Part shown: positions 10,833 to 21,231 of the stretch, one piece after another
Position numbering within the stretch: position 1 is the first letter of the stretch
How the letters are laid out: every line of letters starts with the position of its first letter
Assembly: GCA_947561715.1 (NCBI GenBank)
Contig: OX387204.1
Span: forward strand, 12,095,001 to 12,159,000
Length of the DNA stretch: 64,000 nt
Direction of reading: 5' to 3'
DNA from: Ascidia mentula
Taxonomy: Eukaryota > Chordata > Ascidiacea > Phlebobranchia > Ascidiidae
Notes under the pieces: model-generated
Databases searched by the model: none
Told to the model about the DNA's origin: nothing
The model's input: the letters and a program-made list of their open reading frames with translations, nothing else
Position numbers and translations under genes: made by a program

Positions 10833-13595
10833 ATGGGAAGAAGAACGCCGCCCAAGAAATATAAAGTTGGAGTTTCCGGAAAGCAGACATGTTACCTCCG
10901 TGCTGAGGGGTCGCCACTTCCTTCCGTGTTGTTGGTGACCGACAGCAACGGGAGGAACATTGCTACGTTTCCATGGCCACATTTGTACATAGCCCGAAAA
11001 CATGGCCCGATCATATACTAGGCCCGAACGAACAGGCGCAAAACGGCTTGCGTTTCCATGTCCGTTCAGACTTGTGCATGTTGTGGAAAGTACGGCCAAA
11101 TAATGCTGTCTTTCTGGTTATTAGACATAAAAGGGTGCCACAGAACATTGAATTCCCAAGAAAATTATAAAATACTGTACAACACCACCAACCTAGCCTA
11201 TTTCCACTTTTTGTGAAAATTAAGAAGTTTTAAACAGTTGTACACATTACAGATTCCATCATATAACTGTGCCCAGCATTAGACAGTAACATATTTTCTA
11301 GGGTGCAAAGTATCTGGAGTTAAATAGTCTAAATAAAAAAGCCAAAGCTAGAATGCTGTTCATCATAATGCTGGTAGACATATTTTCTATATCTTTGATT
11401 TTTTTAATCCACACAAAACTTTGTGATTTTATTTATTGAATTGAAACAAAACATGGTACACAATTCATTCATAGGTGAGCATTCACAAGGCCCATTTGCT
11501 TTCAATGGTTAGGTCCATACACACATAATACTGTGCACCATGATCAAGCTCATGTGAAGTTTCAATGACTGACCATTTTCATATGTCTGCATGAGCTTTA
11601 AATGTTTACTGGATTAACAACCTAATGCATTGTTTACAAAACATTTGTATGTGATAACAAGTCATCAAAATGTATGTGATAACAAGGGAAGCATATGGTG
11701 ATCCTTGTAGAATGGGAAGTTCCTTCAAATACAACTTGATTTCTGAACTTTCAAGCCAGTAGCTACCTGACAATTAATATCCATAAATTTACAAAAAAGA
11801 ATTAAATTGCAAATAATTAGTCATAAATGGTGAAGCTGTGACCTTTCTAATTTCATCAGCAACCAGCTGTACAGTGAGTCTACCACAATCCGGTTCATAG
11901 CATTTTTGCAAGGTGGCTATATAGTCACATTTTTGTCTCCCTGCAAGGATAATATTTTCAATAAATTGTTACTACTCAAGTTAACAACACTAACGCCATT
12001 CGCAGAACTATTTCTTATCACCACACGACTGCACAGTTACAACTTCAAAAAAACCGAAATCCGTCGGGCCGAGTACAGGGCTGCCAGATGGTTAAAACAC
12101 TTGACGGCCAATTTTTTTTTCTCTTACGGCCAAAATTCGGCCAAATCACGTTTTTGATATTTTTTTCTCTTACGGCCAAAATTCGGCCAAATCACGTTAT
12201 AAGTTTGATGATTTCTACAAAAACGACTACATAGCCGGAAATAAATTCGTAAATTGTATGTTCAAAACACTGTTATCTATATGCTTATCAGTGGTTTCAA
12301 AACCGGTTATGTTGCTAAAGCATTACGATTGCAGCATAATTCTTTACCAACTCAGTCAAGATTAGTTTATGACGTAACAATTTTTCGGAGACATATTTAT
12401 GACAACACAATCGTCCACAAATCTGTTGATAACCTGAAACCAGCAATGCCTTTTGTGGATTTATATAGTACCAAGTGAAATTCGGCCAAATTCGGCCAAA
12501 TATCTGCCTTACGGCCAAACGATTTTTTCGCGGCCAGGCCGATTTTCAAACGGCCAAATTTCTGGAATTTGGCCGTGAAGACGGCCAAATGGCAACCCTG
12601 GCCGAGTATACTCCGCCTCAACTCGGTCAGGCAACCCCTTCTAGACCGCCCGACCGATCGCCAGTTCAGGCGCAGTAAAGCGCCTCGTTTTACTACGTCA
12701 CTTCCGTTTTTCGGCCTTCGGGCCGAGTACTGCGCCTGAAAAGTGGCCATGGAAACGTAGTAATTGTCTGCCCCAGGTGGTATCGTCGGATAGTGAACTA
12801 TTTACGTTAAGTGCTATTTCTATTCCAGGGGGAACACTGAACCATGGAGCGGAGGAACTCATGTACGGGAAAAGGTTCGGGTCAGTTGATTTTATCATTC
12901 TGGCTCTTGGTACGAACGACTTGGTCTCTCGGCATGTGGATCACCACCATAGCAGTATCGGGACCGATTTTCAACATCTGATCGAGGTGTGCCAACAAAC
13001 GTACCCGCAGTCTCAGGTTGGTTGCATGTATTATACAAAAGTGCTGTTTGTTCCTGTTACTGCTTATTTGGCTCCAGGTGATGATAAGACTGTGAAAGGT
13101 AAAACAAACCAAGATATGGTTGATAAAAGCACGTTTCAATCGTCGTCTTCTGGTCTTGGCTTTCAGTCGCCTGCTGTAAGTCCATCGGTCGCATTTTCAC
13201 CGGCTTCCCCAGCACCTTCGTCGGCTGCATACACTTCAGAAATTGCACGCAATAGTTTAGGAGATAAGATACCGGCAATTATTACCAGGGATTTGGGTGA
13301 TCAAAACAACGACATAAATTTGTTTTCCAAATCGCAGGAAAACTTTGATGTGGTAAGCGAACTAGGTGGAATAAGTTTCGAAACGCAAAATAAGTTTCAA
13401 CATACAGCTGATGTCGCAATAGATGATGTTTTCGTTTTTTCACTTCAGGAATGGACAACAATTATTCAAAATAGATCCGCAAATCACTTTGGCAATGATA
13501 CGTACATTGATGTAACTGTAAGGCGCCTTCGCAAAATTTACTCTGGTTGTGTCCGAACGTATCCAACAATTATTTGGTTAACTTCAATGCTGTGA
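10833..13595 (+). CDS. Transposon ORF1: SGNH-hydrolase-like, split by a nested element
   Basis: The first part (10833-10963) begins MGRRTPPKKYKVGVSG and contains SVLLVTDSNGRNIA, an SGNH block I with its GDS-like Ser. The frame is then interrupted by a TA-flanked element (10966-12757) of 1794 bases counting one TA. It continues in the same phase from 12760 with IPGGTLNHGAEEL and FIILALGTNDL (block III GTND), then a Ser/Pro-rich tail, ending at 13595. The block V Asp/His pair of SGNH enzymes is not evident, so activity is doubtful. SGNH domains are known from some retroelement ORFs, where their role is unclear. The tail overlaps the main ORF in another frame by 49 bases; an intron or a frame change must link them if they form one protein. 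The element could be removed as part of an intron, but its ends are not GT-AG. Confidence 0.6.
12068..12608. repeat. 8-bp target duplications of the nested hAT-type element
   Basis: GCCGAGTA at 12068-12075 and again at 12601-12608 bracket the element at 12076-12600 exactly. Confidence 0.85.
12076..12600. mobile_element. 525-bp non-autonomous hAT-type element (MITE)
   Basis: Its ends are CAGGGCTGCCAGATGG and the reverse complement of CAGGGTTGCCATTTGG, imperfect terminal repeats with the CAGGG start typical of hAT elements, plus an exact 8-bp duplication (GCCGAGTA). The interior is rich in CGGCCAAA / TTTGGCCG motifs near both ends, probably transposase-binding repeats. It has no coding capacity of its own. 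It lies inside another element inside the large transposon, so it is the youngest layer of that stack. Confidence 0.85.
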
Positions 13596-16500
13596 AAAAT
13601 ATTAAGAAATCTGACGAATGTTACAAAGAAGGTTGGGTTAACTTCTATTGTGCACATAAAAGATGTGAGAGTTGTATGTGTGAGGTAAAATTTGTAGTGA
13701 CGTTTTGGTCGTTTGTGGACAAAGTTGAAGGTCGTGTGAAGATATGTGGGAAAAGAAACCATCACCGCGCTTGTAAAAAATGTAGACGTGTAAGTGGACT
13801 AATGAGGGAAGGACTTCGCAAAAAAATGCAGCATCAAACTGCAGTGAAACAATATCGCGAAATGTTTGACGAATTATCGCCAGAAGAACGTTGGTTAGGG
13901 GCATGTACGTACTTACCCTCGCAATCAGTTTTAAACAACATTAAAAGTGAACACAGTGGCAGCAAACGAATAAGCGATTCATGGTTTTTAAATTTAAATA
14001 TACAGCGACTGCAAATGGATGAAAAGTTTATTCGTTGTATTTCGGCGCATTTTCCTATGGTGGCAATGTATTCCGACGCACAGATAAAAATTTTTAATCG
14101 CGTGTGCGCGTTTGATATTGCGTATTTTGATTCTACCGGCAGTGTGCTGCGCCGAATTGAAAACTATTCTAATTTTCAAGTGTACACCTTACTAATTCGA
14201 AATCCAACTAAAGGTGGCGCACCACTTCCGGTTGCAACTTGCGTGACATCAAAGCATGATGCGATCACTATTAGTCATTTTTTGGAAACCTTTCTCTCCG
14301 ATTGTCTTAAAGTGTGTAGCGTGTCTCGAAAACCCAAACTGCTTATCATTGATGGCTCGATGGCAATGTGGAACGCTGTTTTAAAGGCATTTTGTCGGGA
14401 AACTCGTATAGAATTTTACAACAGGTGTTATCGAATTTTAACAGGCGTTCCAGAGCATGGCGATTTGCAGAAAACTGTGGTCCATAATTGCTACAGCCAT
14501 GCAATGAAAGCAGCCAAAATTTTATGCAACAGACACTGTCAAAGTTCAAAATTGTTGAAGACTTATTTGTTCTGGTTAAACATATTTTTTAATTGCGAGA
14601 ATTTTACGGATCTAGATATGGCTGTGGAAAGTTTTATTGTTTTGACTAACAGTGAAATTCCTTCCTCATTAGTCGAATTTCATTACAACCGCTTGAAATC
14701 CAAAGGTGCGTCCGGTAAATTCAATTTTGATGACACTGACGACGACAAGGGTGTGGCAGGGCACACAGATTATGTTTTTTCGAGTAAAGAAACAGATAAA
14801 TTACAGGAAAAACAGTCCCCATTTTTTATTCGATACAAACGGAAATTAGAAAACTTTTTGAAAACATGTTCCAAGACACCAACCTCTTCACAAATTGGCG
14901 CCAATGTCTATTACAATCCGAAATTGTGTGAACGTTTGATAGATGTGATTTTAAGCAGAATATGTTCAACCTCTAAGTTAATGCTTGGGGATTTGTCGCG
15001 GCATTTCCACGACAGCAAATCCACCAAAGAACAGGCCAACATGTTTATTACGTACTCGAAAGATTGCAATGTGATAAAGAGTTGCCTCCACCAAACAATC
15101 CTTCACAATAACAAAACACAAGGAATTATTGAGGAACATTTTCGAGATTTGAAACGAAACATAATTGATGGAAAGCGAATAGCTCGAATAGACGATTTTG
15201 CTTTGAAATACTTTGATGCCATTAAAGTTTTGCAAAAACTGTTTGCCGATTCGTTAATGAGCTTTCGTGGAAAAGCGAACAAATCCCCTTCAAACCCAAG
15301 CAAAACTGAAACCGCCGAGCGTACATTGGTTGTGGAGTCAAAGTTTAAAAAGAGGAAAAGAAACAAAACTAGTTTTTATTCATCAGAAGTCATATGTAAA
15401 CGTTTAAAATACGAAAACGAAAAATCACTTTCTCCGCAACCAATGTTAACACTTAAGTGCACCCCGACAATGCCATTTTTTACAAACTGTCCAAAACAAA
15501 ATGAAAATTTTCACGACTGTAAGAAAATTGCAGATTTCGTTTGGAATCATATTCCTTTTACCCCAACTTCAATTTTTGACACCGCCCTCGTCATGCCCTG
15601 CCGTCAGTCAGTTTCTTGGTTAGATTTGTGTTCCCTTTGCAGTAGACCTCGTGGAAAAACTTATTGTGCTTTAACTCAAAACCCGGCGAAAACACACAGT
15701 GACTCGACAATTGGTTGGCTAACGGAAAACGTTGTAGATTGTTATATTTCAAGAACTCTCCGCCGTTGTAATTTGCGCATGCCTGGGACGTTTGGTTTTG
15801 TGTCAAGTAGGACATCGGGAGAAGTGCTGCGAGGCAAAGAGTTCAAAAGTAACCGCAGGGCATTTCATACCTTGTTTTGTAATGAACAGTTGGTTAAACA
15901 CGCATTTATTCCATTACTTCATGAAGGCCATTTTGTTGTTTTGTGGTTAAAACATTTTGAGAATGAATTGGTTTTCTATGATTCTGCCGGAACTCCGCGA
16001 AAGGAACTTACGTCTCTGATAAAAAGATTTTTAATTCCAATTTTAATTTCAATTACCGGTCATGATATTTCTCTTAAATCTGATTCATTGGTGACTCAAT
16101 GCGATTTGTCCAGTTGTGGTGTGTGTCTGTGTTTCACTGTGGACAAAATAGCAAACAATATAGTTGGGATTGATGAGATTGAGTTCGACGTTGCGCGGTA
16201 TCGTATTTGGATTGTTTTTGCGCTTGTCCAGGAATCGATGAGTTGCAGTGATAAAATAATTTCTTGGATTGTTAAAAGCAAGCTAGTTTTGCCTGGTCTT
16301 TCCAATTTATGCAACAACTGTTGGTTGAATTCCGTCCTGCAAGCTGTTCAATGTTTGTTAGATGACACTTGTATTTTTCCAAAAGAAACTGACATAAAAG
16401 GTAAAATTGGCCAATTTGTTTATCACCTAGCTCATAAACTTGTCGATTCCACGTCATACTTGCAGTTGGTAAAAGACGTTTGTTGTCTGCTTAGTTTTAC

Positions 16501-17311
16501 GTTAGGTCAGCAGCAGGACCCTATTGAATTTTTAATGCTAATTGATTTTGTTTCCGTTTTGAAAAATTGTGGTCTATATTCGTCGTTTAATTATAATACA
16601 GCAACAACTTGCAAGACATGTGGCAACCAGGAGAAATTTGAGAACGAGCAATCTGTACTGACATTGCCGTTGTTCGATCACATCCCGGACAACGGCCATC
16701 TCAGCACGTATTGTGAAACTGAGTTTCACAACGTTGCCACCAGCCACTGTTCACATTGCAATTTGAATACGGAGAAGACGATTAGTAGTGAGATCAAAAG
16801 TCCAAAAGATGTTTTGTGCATTGCAGTTTTTAGAAATGTAGGCGGCAAAAAAAGTAGTAAGCGCATTGTCCCAGATGAATTTTTGCCTGTTTCAAATGGA
16901 GTAATGTTTAGGCTTGTGTCTGTTATTGTTCACATAGGATCTGCTGTCAACTCGGGTCATTATTTGGCGTATAAATTTTCTCAAGAAAATTTGACAGAAT
17001 ACAATGACGATATAGTGAAATATGTGACATGGAACAGCGTAAAAGAAAGGGTATTTACTAGTAGTTGCATTTTTTATTATAAGAAAGTCAAGTCCGATAT
17101 TCAGTCTCCCATTTCACCTCAGCCAAAGATTGTTGTCCATCGCAAACCGCGCCGTTTCAACGAGGCAGCAGCGAAATCTACGGATCGCATTATACACAGA
17201 AATTTTCTTCTTGAACAATACAATGATGGAAGAAGTATTGTAATTTCGGATGTTACGAAATTGACCCCCGCAATAAAACAATCATATGACTTCGTTTATA
17301 AAGAAAATTAA
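13547..17311 (+). CDS. Transposon ORF2: DDE transposase + Ulp1-like + USP-like protease domains
   Basis: The frame is open for 1254 codons. The first in-frame codon is TTG and an earlier exon or frame change probably supplies the start. In order: a Cys/His cluster (residues ~34-80: CAHKRCESCMC, then CGKRNHHRACKKC); a DDE-like core with Asp195 in YFDSTGSV, Asp269 in LLIIDGS, CxxH at 315 (NCYSHAMKAAK) and a possible Glu361 in DMAVESF; a linker; a Ulp1/C48-type domain with His795 (EGHFVVLW), Asp812 (VFYDSAG), Gln851 and Cys857 (SSCGV); and a C19-type ubiquitin protease with Cys925 (NLCNNCWLNSVLQ), QQDPIEFL, two CxxC pairs, His1138 (NSGHYLAYKF) and Asp1154. All catalytic residues of both proteases appear present. 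Ulp1 domains in MULE and KDZ transposons are known; a USP joined to them is not something I recognise. An AATAAA lies at 17411-17416. Confidence 0.85.
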   Translation: MCPNVSNNYLVNFNAVKNIKKSDECYKEGWVNFYCAHKRCESCMCEVKFVVTFWSFVDKVEGRVKICGKRNHHRACKKCRRVSGLMREGLRKKMQHQTAVKQYREMFDELSPEERWLGACTYLPSQSVLNNIKSEHSGSKRISDSWFLNLNIQRLQMDEKFIRCISAHFPMVAMYSDAQIKIFNRVCAFDIAYFDSTGSVLRRIENYSNFQVYTLLIRNPTKGGAPLPVATCVTSKHDAITISHFLETFLSDCLKVCSVSRKPKLLIIDGSMAMWNAVLKAFCRETRIEFYNRCYRILTGVPEHGDLQKTVVHNCYSHAMKAAKILCNRHCQSSKLLKTYLFWLNIFFNCENFTDLDMAVESFIVLTNSEIPSSLVEFHYNRLKSKGASGKFNFDDTDDDKGVAGHTDYVFSSKETDKLQEKQSPFFIRYKRKLENFLKTCSKTPTSSQIGANVYYNPKLCERLIDVILSRICSTSKLMLGDLSRHFHDSKSTKEQANMFITYSKDCNVIKSCLHQTILHNNKTQGIIEEHFRDLKRNIIDGKRIARIDDFALKYFDAIKVLQKLFADSLMSFRGKANKSPSNPSKTETAERTLVVESKFKKRKRNKTSFYSSEVICKRLKYENEKSLSPQPMLTLKCTPTMPFFTNCPKQNENFHDCKKIADFVWNHIPFTPTSIFDTALVMPCRQSVSWLDLCSLCSRPRGKTYCALTQNPAKTHSDSTIGWLTENVVDCYISRTLRRCNLRMPGTFGFVSSRTSGEVLRGKEFKSNRRAFHTLFCNEQLVKHAFIPLLHEGHFVVLWLKHFENELVFYDSAGTPRKELTSLIKRFLIPILISITGHDISLKSDSLVTQCDLSSCGVCLCFTVDKIANNIVGIDEIEFDVARYRIWIVFALVQESMSCSDKIISWIVKSKLVLPGLSNLCNNCWLNSVLQAVQCLLDDTCIFPKETDIKGKIGQFVYHLAHKLVDSTSYLQLVKDVCCLLSFTLGQQQDPIEFLMLIDFVSVLKNCGLYSSFNYNTATTCKTCGNQEKFENEQSVLTLPLFDHIPDNGHLSTYCETEFHNVATSHCSHCNLNTEKTISSEIKSPKDVLCIAVFRNVGGKKSSKRIVPDEFLPVSNGVMFRLVSVIVHIGSAVNSGHYLAYKFSQENLTEYNDDIVKYVTWNSVKERVFTSSCIFYYKKVKSDIQSPISPQPKIVVHRKPRRFNEAAAKSTDRIIHRNFLLEQYNDGRSIVISDVTKLTPAIKQSYDFVYKEN

Positions 17312-17356
17312 TGGGATTTTGTCAAAATCTTTTGAGCAAGGAAAAGATCTACCGGA

Positions 17357-17638
17357 ATGTTACCGCCTATGTTTATATTACCACGGAAAAAAAATGTGTT
17401 GATAAACTACAATAAACACTTTTCACACCTTAAAATCTCCCAAGATGAAATGAACAATACAATGCGATTCGTTGAATACTCGTTTTGTCGTCGTCTCGTG
17501 CGACAACGACTTGTTGGTAGTCAGGTTTTCCGGGAATCGTTTTGCGGCCGAGATTTGAAACCAGATTTGTTTGTGCAAGGAAGCATGATCAGTGAGATGT
17601 TGAAAGATGAGACACTGAATTTTAATTTTTTTTTTTGA
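17357..17638 (+). CDS. Small ORF after the transposase, function unknown
   Basis: 93 codons beginning 45 bases after the ORF2 stop and ending in a Phe run (NFNFFF) encoded by a T-tract. It contains a basic stretch (FCRRLVRQRLVG). No family is recognised. It could be a C-terminal exon of the main protein, a small accessory product, or chance. A candidate poly(A) signal at 17411-17416 lies inside it, which argues against a real gene. Confidence 0.2.
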   Translation: MLPPMFILPRKKNVLINYNKHFSHLKISQDEMNNTMRFVEYSFCRRLVRQRLVGSQVFRESFCGRDLKPDLFVQGSMISEMLKDETLNFNFFF

Positions 17639-18263
17639 TAACATTTTGTACTTTGAGGCATTAATTGGTTATTTTATGAGTGTGGGTAACAGTGCCTACG
17701 AGGAAACATGTAGAAGGGTCGGTTCTAAACCATCGCTTTATATTTAAAAATGCAAAGTAGATTTTTTTCATTTTTTTTATTTTGATTTATTGGTTAATCT
17801 AAGTATACTGGGCAATAAGCAGTGTTACCCGGGTCGACACTGTATAGACAAGGTTTTAATTTTCCCGCTACAGAGACCCCGCCCACCATACGTTAATTAA
17901 GGAATCCATTCACATATTTTTTTTAATTATATTTGTGTTTGCCGTAACGATATTTTGGAGTGATTATATTGTTTTGATTCAAATCAGTTATTTTCTTCAT
18001 TTGGATACACTTGCGTCCAAATGTTGTTTTATCTGCAAAATAAAACCACTACGATTGCCGGAACCTTGACGTGGTGTAGTGGCTTTGTACCAATACCGGC
18101 ACTAACTAAAACAAATCGAATCAATCACCACTAAAGCAAAGAGAGTCAATGTCCATGAAGTCATGTTCATTTTCGAATACTTGGAACATACCGATAACCT
18201 TCGTTAACGCCAGAATGAGCAAGTTATGTTTTAGCCATGTCGCTAGCGTATACGAGGGCAATG
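17639..18263. other. Right inner unique region of the transposon
   Basis: AT-rich, non-repetitive sequence between the gene block and the right array. No ORF, inverted repeat or other structure that I can name; presumably the 3' UTR and spacer of the transposon gene. Confidence 0.5.
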
Positions 18264-21231
18264 GACCGCGTTCATCTGCATGCTCCAGGCAAGCTCTGTG
18301 CAAAATTAAAAAAAATCCTACGGCCCGGAAAGGTTTCAAATGTTCGCCTGCACGAGAGGCCTTGTTGCCAGCCTATACGCGCGTAAGGGCTCTATGCCGT
18401 CACAGCGGGTGACCTGTAGTTAAGTTCATTTCGCTGGGAAACTTGAAAACTGCTGGGATTTTACCGTATACCGCGTTCATCTGCATGCTCCAGACAAGCT
18501 CTGTGCAAAATATAAAAAAATCCTACGGCCCGGAAAGGTTTCAAATGTTCGCCTGTACGATAGGCCTTGTAGCCAGCCTGTACGCGCGTAAAGGGCTCTA
18601 TTCCGTCACAGACGGTGACCTGCAGTTAAGTTCATTTCGCTGGAAAACTTGAAAACTGTTGGGATTTTAACTTATACCGCGTTCATCTACATGCTCCAGG
18701 CAAGCTCTGTGCAAAATTAAAAAAATCCTACGGCCCGGAAAGGTTTCAAATGTTCGCCTGTACGATAGGCCTTGTGGCCAGCCTATACGCGGGTGAAGAG
18801 CTCTATGACGTCATAGCCGATGACCTGCAGTTAAGTTCATTTCGCTGGGAAACTTGAAAACTGTTGGGATTTTAACTTATACCGCGTTCATCTGCATGCT
18901 CCAGGCAAGCTCTGTCCAAATTCAAAAAAAATTCTACGGCCCGGAAAGGTTTCAAATGTTCGCCTGTACGATAGGCCTTGTGGCCAGCCTATACGCGCTT
19001 TAAGAGATGTATGACGTCATAGCCGGTGACCTGCAGTTAAGTTCATTTCGCTGGGAAACTTGAAAACTGTTGGGATTTTAACTTATACCGCGTTCATCTG
19101 CATGCTCCAGGCAAGCTCTGTGCAAAATTAAAAAAATCCTACGGCCCAGAAAGGTTTCAAATGTTCGCCTGTACGATAGGCCTTGTGGGCAGCCTATACG
19201 CGCGTAAAGAGCTCTATGACGTCATAGCCGGTGACCTGCAGTTAAGTTTATTTCGCTGGGAAACTTGAAAACTGTTGGGATTTTAACTTATACCGCGTTC
19301 ATCTGCATGCTCCAGGCAAGCTCTGTGCAAAATTAAAAAAAATCCTACGGCCCGGAAAGGTTTCAAATGTTCGCTTGTAAGAGAGGCCTTATTGGCAGCC
19401 TATACGCGCGTGAAGGGCTCTATGTCGTCACAGCGGGTGACCTGCAGTTAAGTTCATTTCGCTGGGTAACTTGAAAACTGTTGGGATTTAAACTTATACC
19501 GCGTTCATCTGCATGCTCCAGACAAGCTGTGTGCAAAATTAAAAAAAATCCTACGGCCCGGAAAGGTGTCAAATGTTCGCCTGTAAGAGAGGCCTTGTGG
19601 CCAGCCTATACGCGCGTGAAGGGCTCTATGTCGTCACAGCAGGTGACCTGCAGTTAAGTTCATTTCGCTGGGAAACTTGAAAACTGTTGGGATTTTAACT
19701 TATACCGCGTTCATCTGCATGCTCCAGGCAAGCTCTGTGCAAAATTAAAAAAAATCCTACGGCCCGGAAAGGTTTCAAATGTTCGCCTGTAATAGAGGCC
19801 TTGTGGCCAGCCTATACGCGCGTGAAGAGCTCTATGTCGTCACAGCGGGTGACCTGCAGTTAAGTTCATTTCGCTGGGAAACTTGAAAACTGTTGGGATT
19901 TTAACTTATACCGCGTTCATCTGCATGCTCCAGGCAAGCTCTGTGCAAAATTAAAAAAAATCCTACGGCCCGGAAAGGTTTCAAATGTTCGCCTGTAGGA
20001 GAGGCCTTGTGGCCAGCCTATACGCGCGTGAAGGGCTCTATGTCGTCACAGCGGGTGACCTGCAGTTAAGTTCATTTCGCTGGGAAACTTGAAAACTGTT
20101 GGGATTTTAACTTATACCGCGTTTATCTACATGCTCCAGGCAAGCTCTGTGCAAAATTAAAAAAAATCCTACGGCCCGGAAAGGTTTCAAATGTTCGCCT
20201 GTACGATAGGCCTTGTAGCCAGCCTGTACGCGCGCAAAGGGCTCTATGCCGTCACAGACGGTGACCTGCAGTTAAGTTCATTTCGCTGGAAAACTTGAAA
20301 ACTGTTGGGATTTTAACTTATACCGCGTTCATCTACATGCTCCAGGCAAGCTCTGTGCAAAATTAAAAAAAATCCTACGGCCCGGAAAGGTTTCAAATGT
20401 TCGCCTGTACGATAGGCCTTGTGGCCAGCCTATACGCGCGTAAAGAGCTCTATGACGTCATAGCCGGTGACCTGCAGTTTAGTTTATTTCGCTGGGTAAC
20501 TTGAAAACTGTTGGGATTTTAACTTATACCGCGTTCATCTACATGCTCCAGGCAAGCTCTGTGCAAAATTAAAAAAAATCCTACGGCCCGGAAAGGTTTC
20601 AAATGTTCGCCTGTAGGAGAGGCCTTGTGGCCAGCCTATACGCGCGTGAAGGGCTCTATGTCGTCACAGCGGGTGACCTGCAGTTAAGTTCATTTCGCTG
20701 GGAAACTTGAAAACTGTTGGGATTTTAACTTATACCGCGTTTATCTACATGCTCCAGGCAAGCTCTGTGCAAAATTAAAAAAAATCCTACGGCCCGGAAA
20801 GGTTTCAAATGTTCGCCTGTACGATAGGCCTTGTGGCCAGCCTGTACGCGCGCAAAGGGCTCTATGCCGTCACAGACGGTGACCTGCAGTTAAGTTCATT
20901 TCGCTGGAAAACTTGAAAACTGTTGGGATTTTAACTTATACCGCGTTCATCTACATGCTCCAGGCAAGCTCTGTGCAAAATTAAAAAAAATCCTACGGCC
21001 CGGAAAGGTTTCAAATGTTCGCCTGTACGATAGGCCTTGTGGCCAGCCTATACGCGCGTAAAGAGCTCTATGACGTCATAGCCGGTGACCTGCAGTTTAG
21101 TTTATTTCGCTGGGAAACTTGAAAACTGTTGGGATTTTAACTTATACCGCGTTCATCTACATGCTCCAGGCAAGCTCTATGCAAAATTAAAAAAAATCCT
21201 ACGGCCCGGAAAGGTTTCAAATGTTCGCCTG
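18264..21231 (-). repeat. 206-bp tandem repeat array, right arm (~14 units)
   Basis: The same 206-bp unit as in the left arm but reverse-complemented, with the same subtypes (CTATGACGTCATAG, CTGTGACGACATAG, and GACGGTGACC-containing units). Some variants, such as CCTGTAGGAGAGGCC, are specific to this arm. About 14 units span 2968 bases. Arms of different length show that the unit number changes independently on each side. Confidence 0.95.

Larger units (their letters stand above)
10966..12757. mobile_element. TA-flanked terminal-inverted-repeat element inside ORF1
   Basis: Starts CGTTTCCATGGCCAC and ends with its exact reverse complement. It is flanked by TA at 10964-10965 and 12758-12759, as in Tc1/mariner-like insertions. 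The outer bases also allow a CTA/TAG reading, so the superfamily is uncertain. It has no credible transposase ORF and is therefore non-autonomous. Subterminal sequences near 12058-12068 and 12709-12740 share GGGCCGAGTA followed by a CGCCT-rich motif. A hAT-type element is nested at 12076-12600. The flanking SGNH reading frame is kept in phase across the insertion. Confidence 0.75.
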
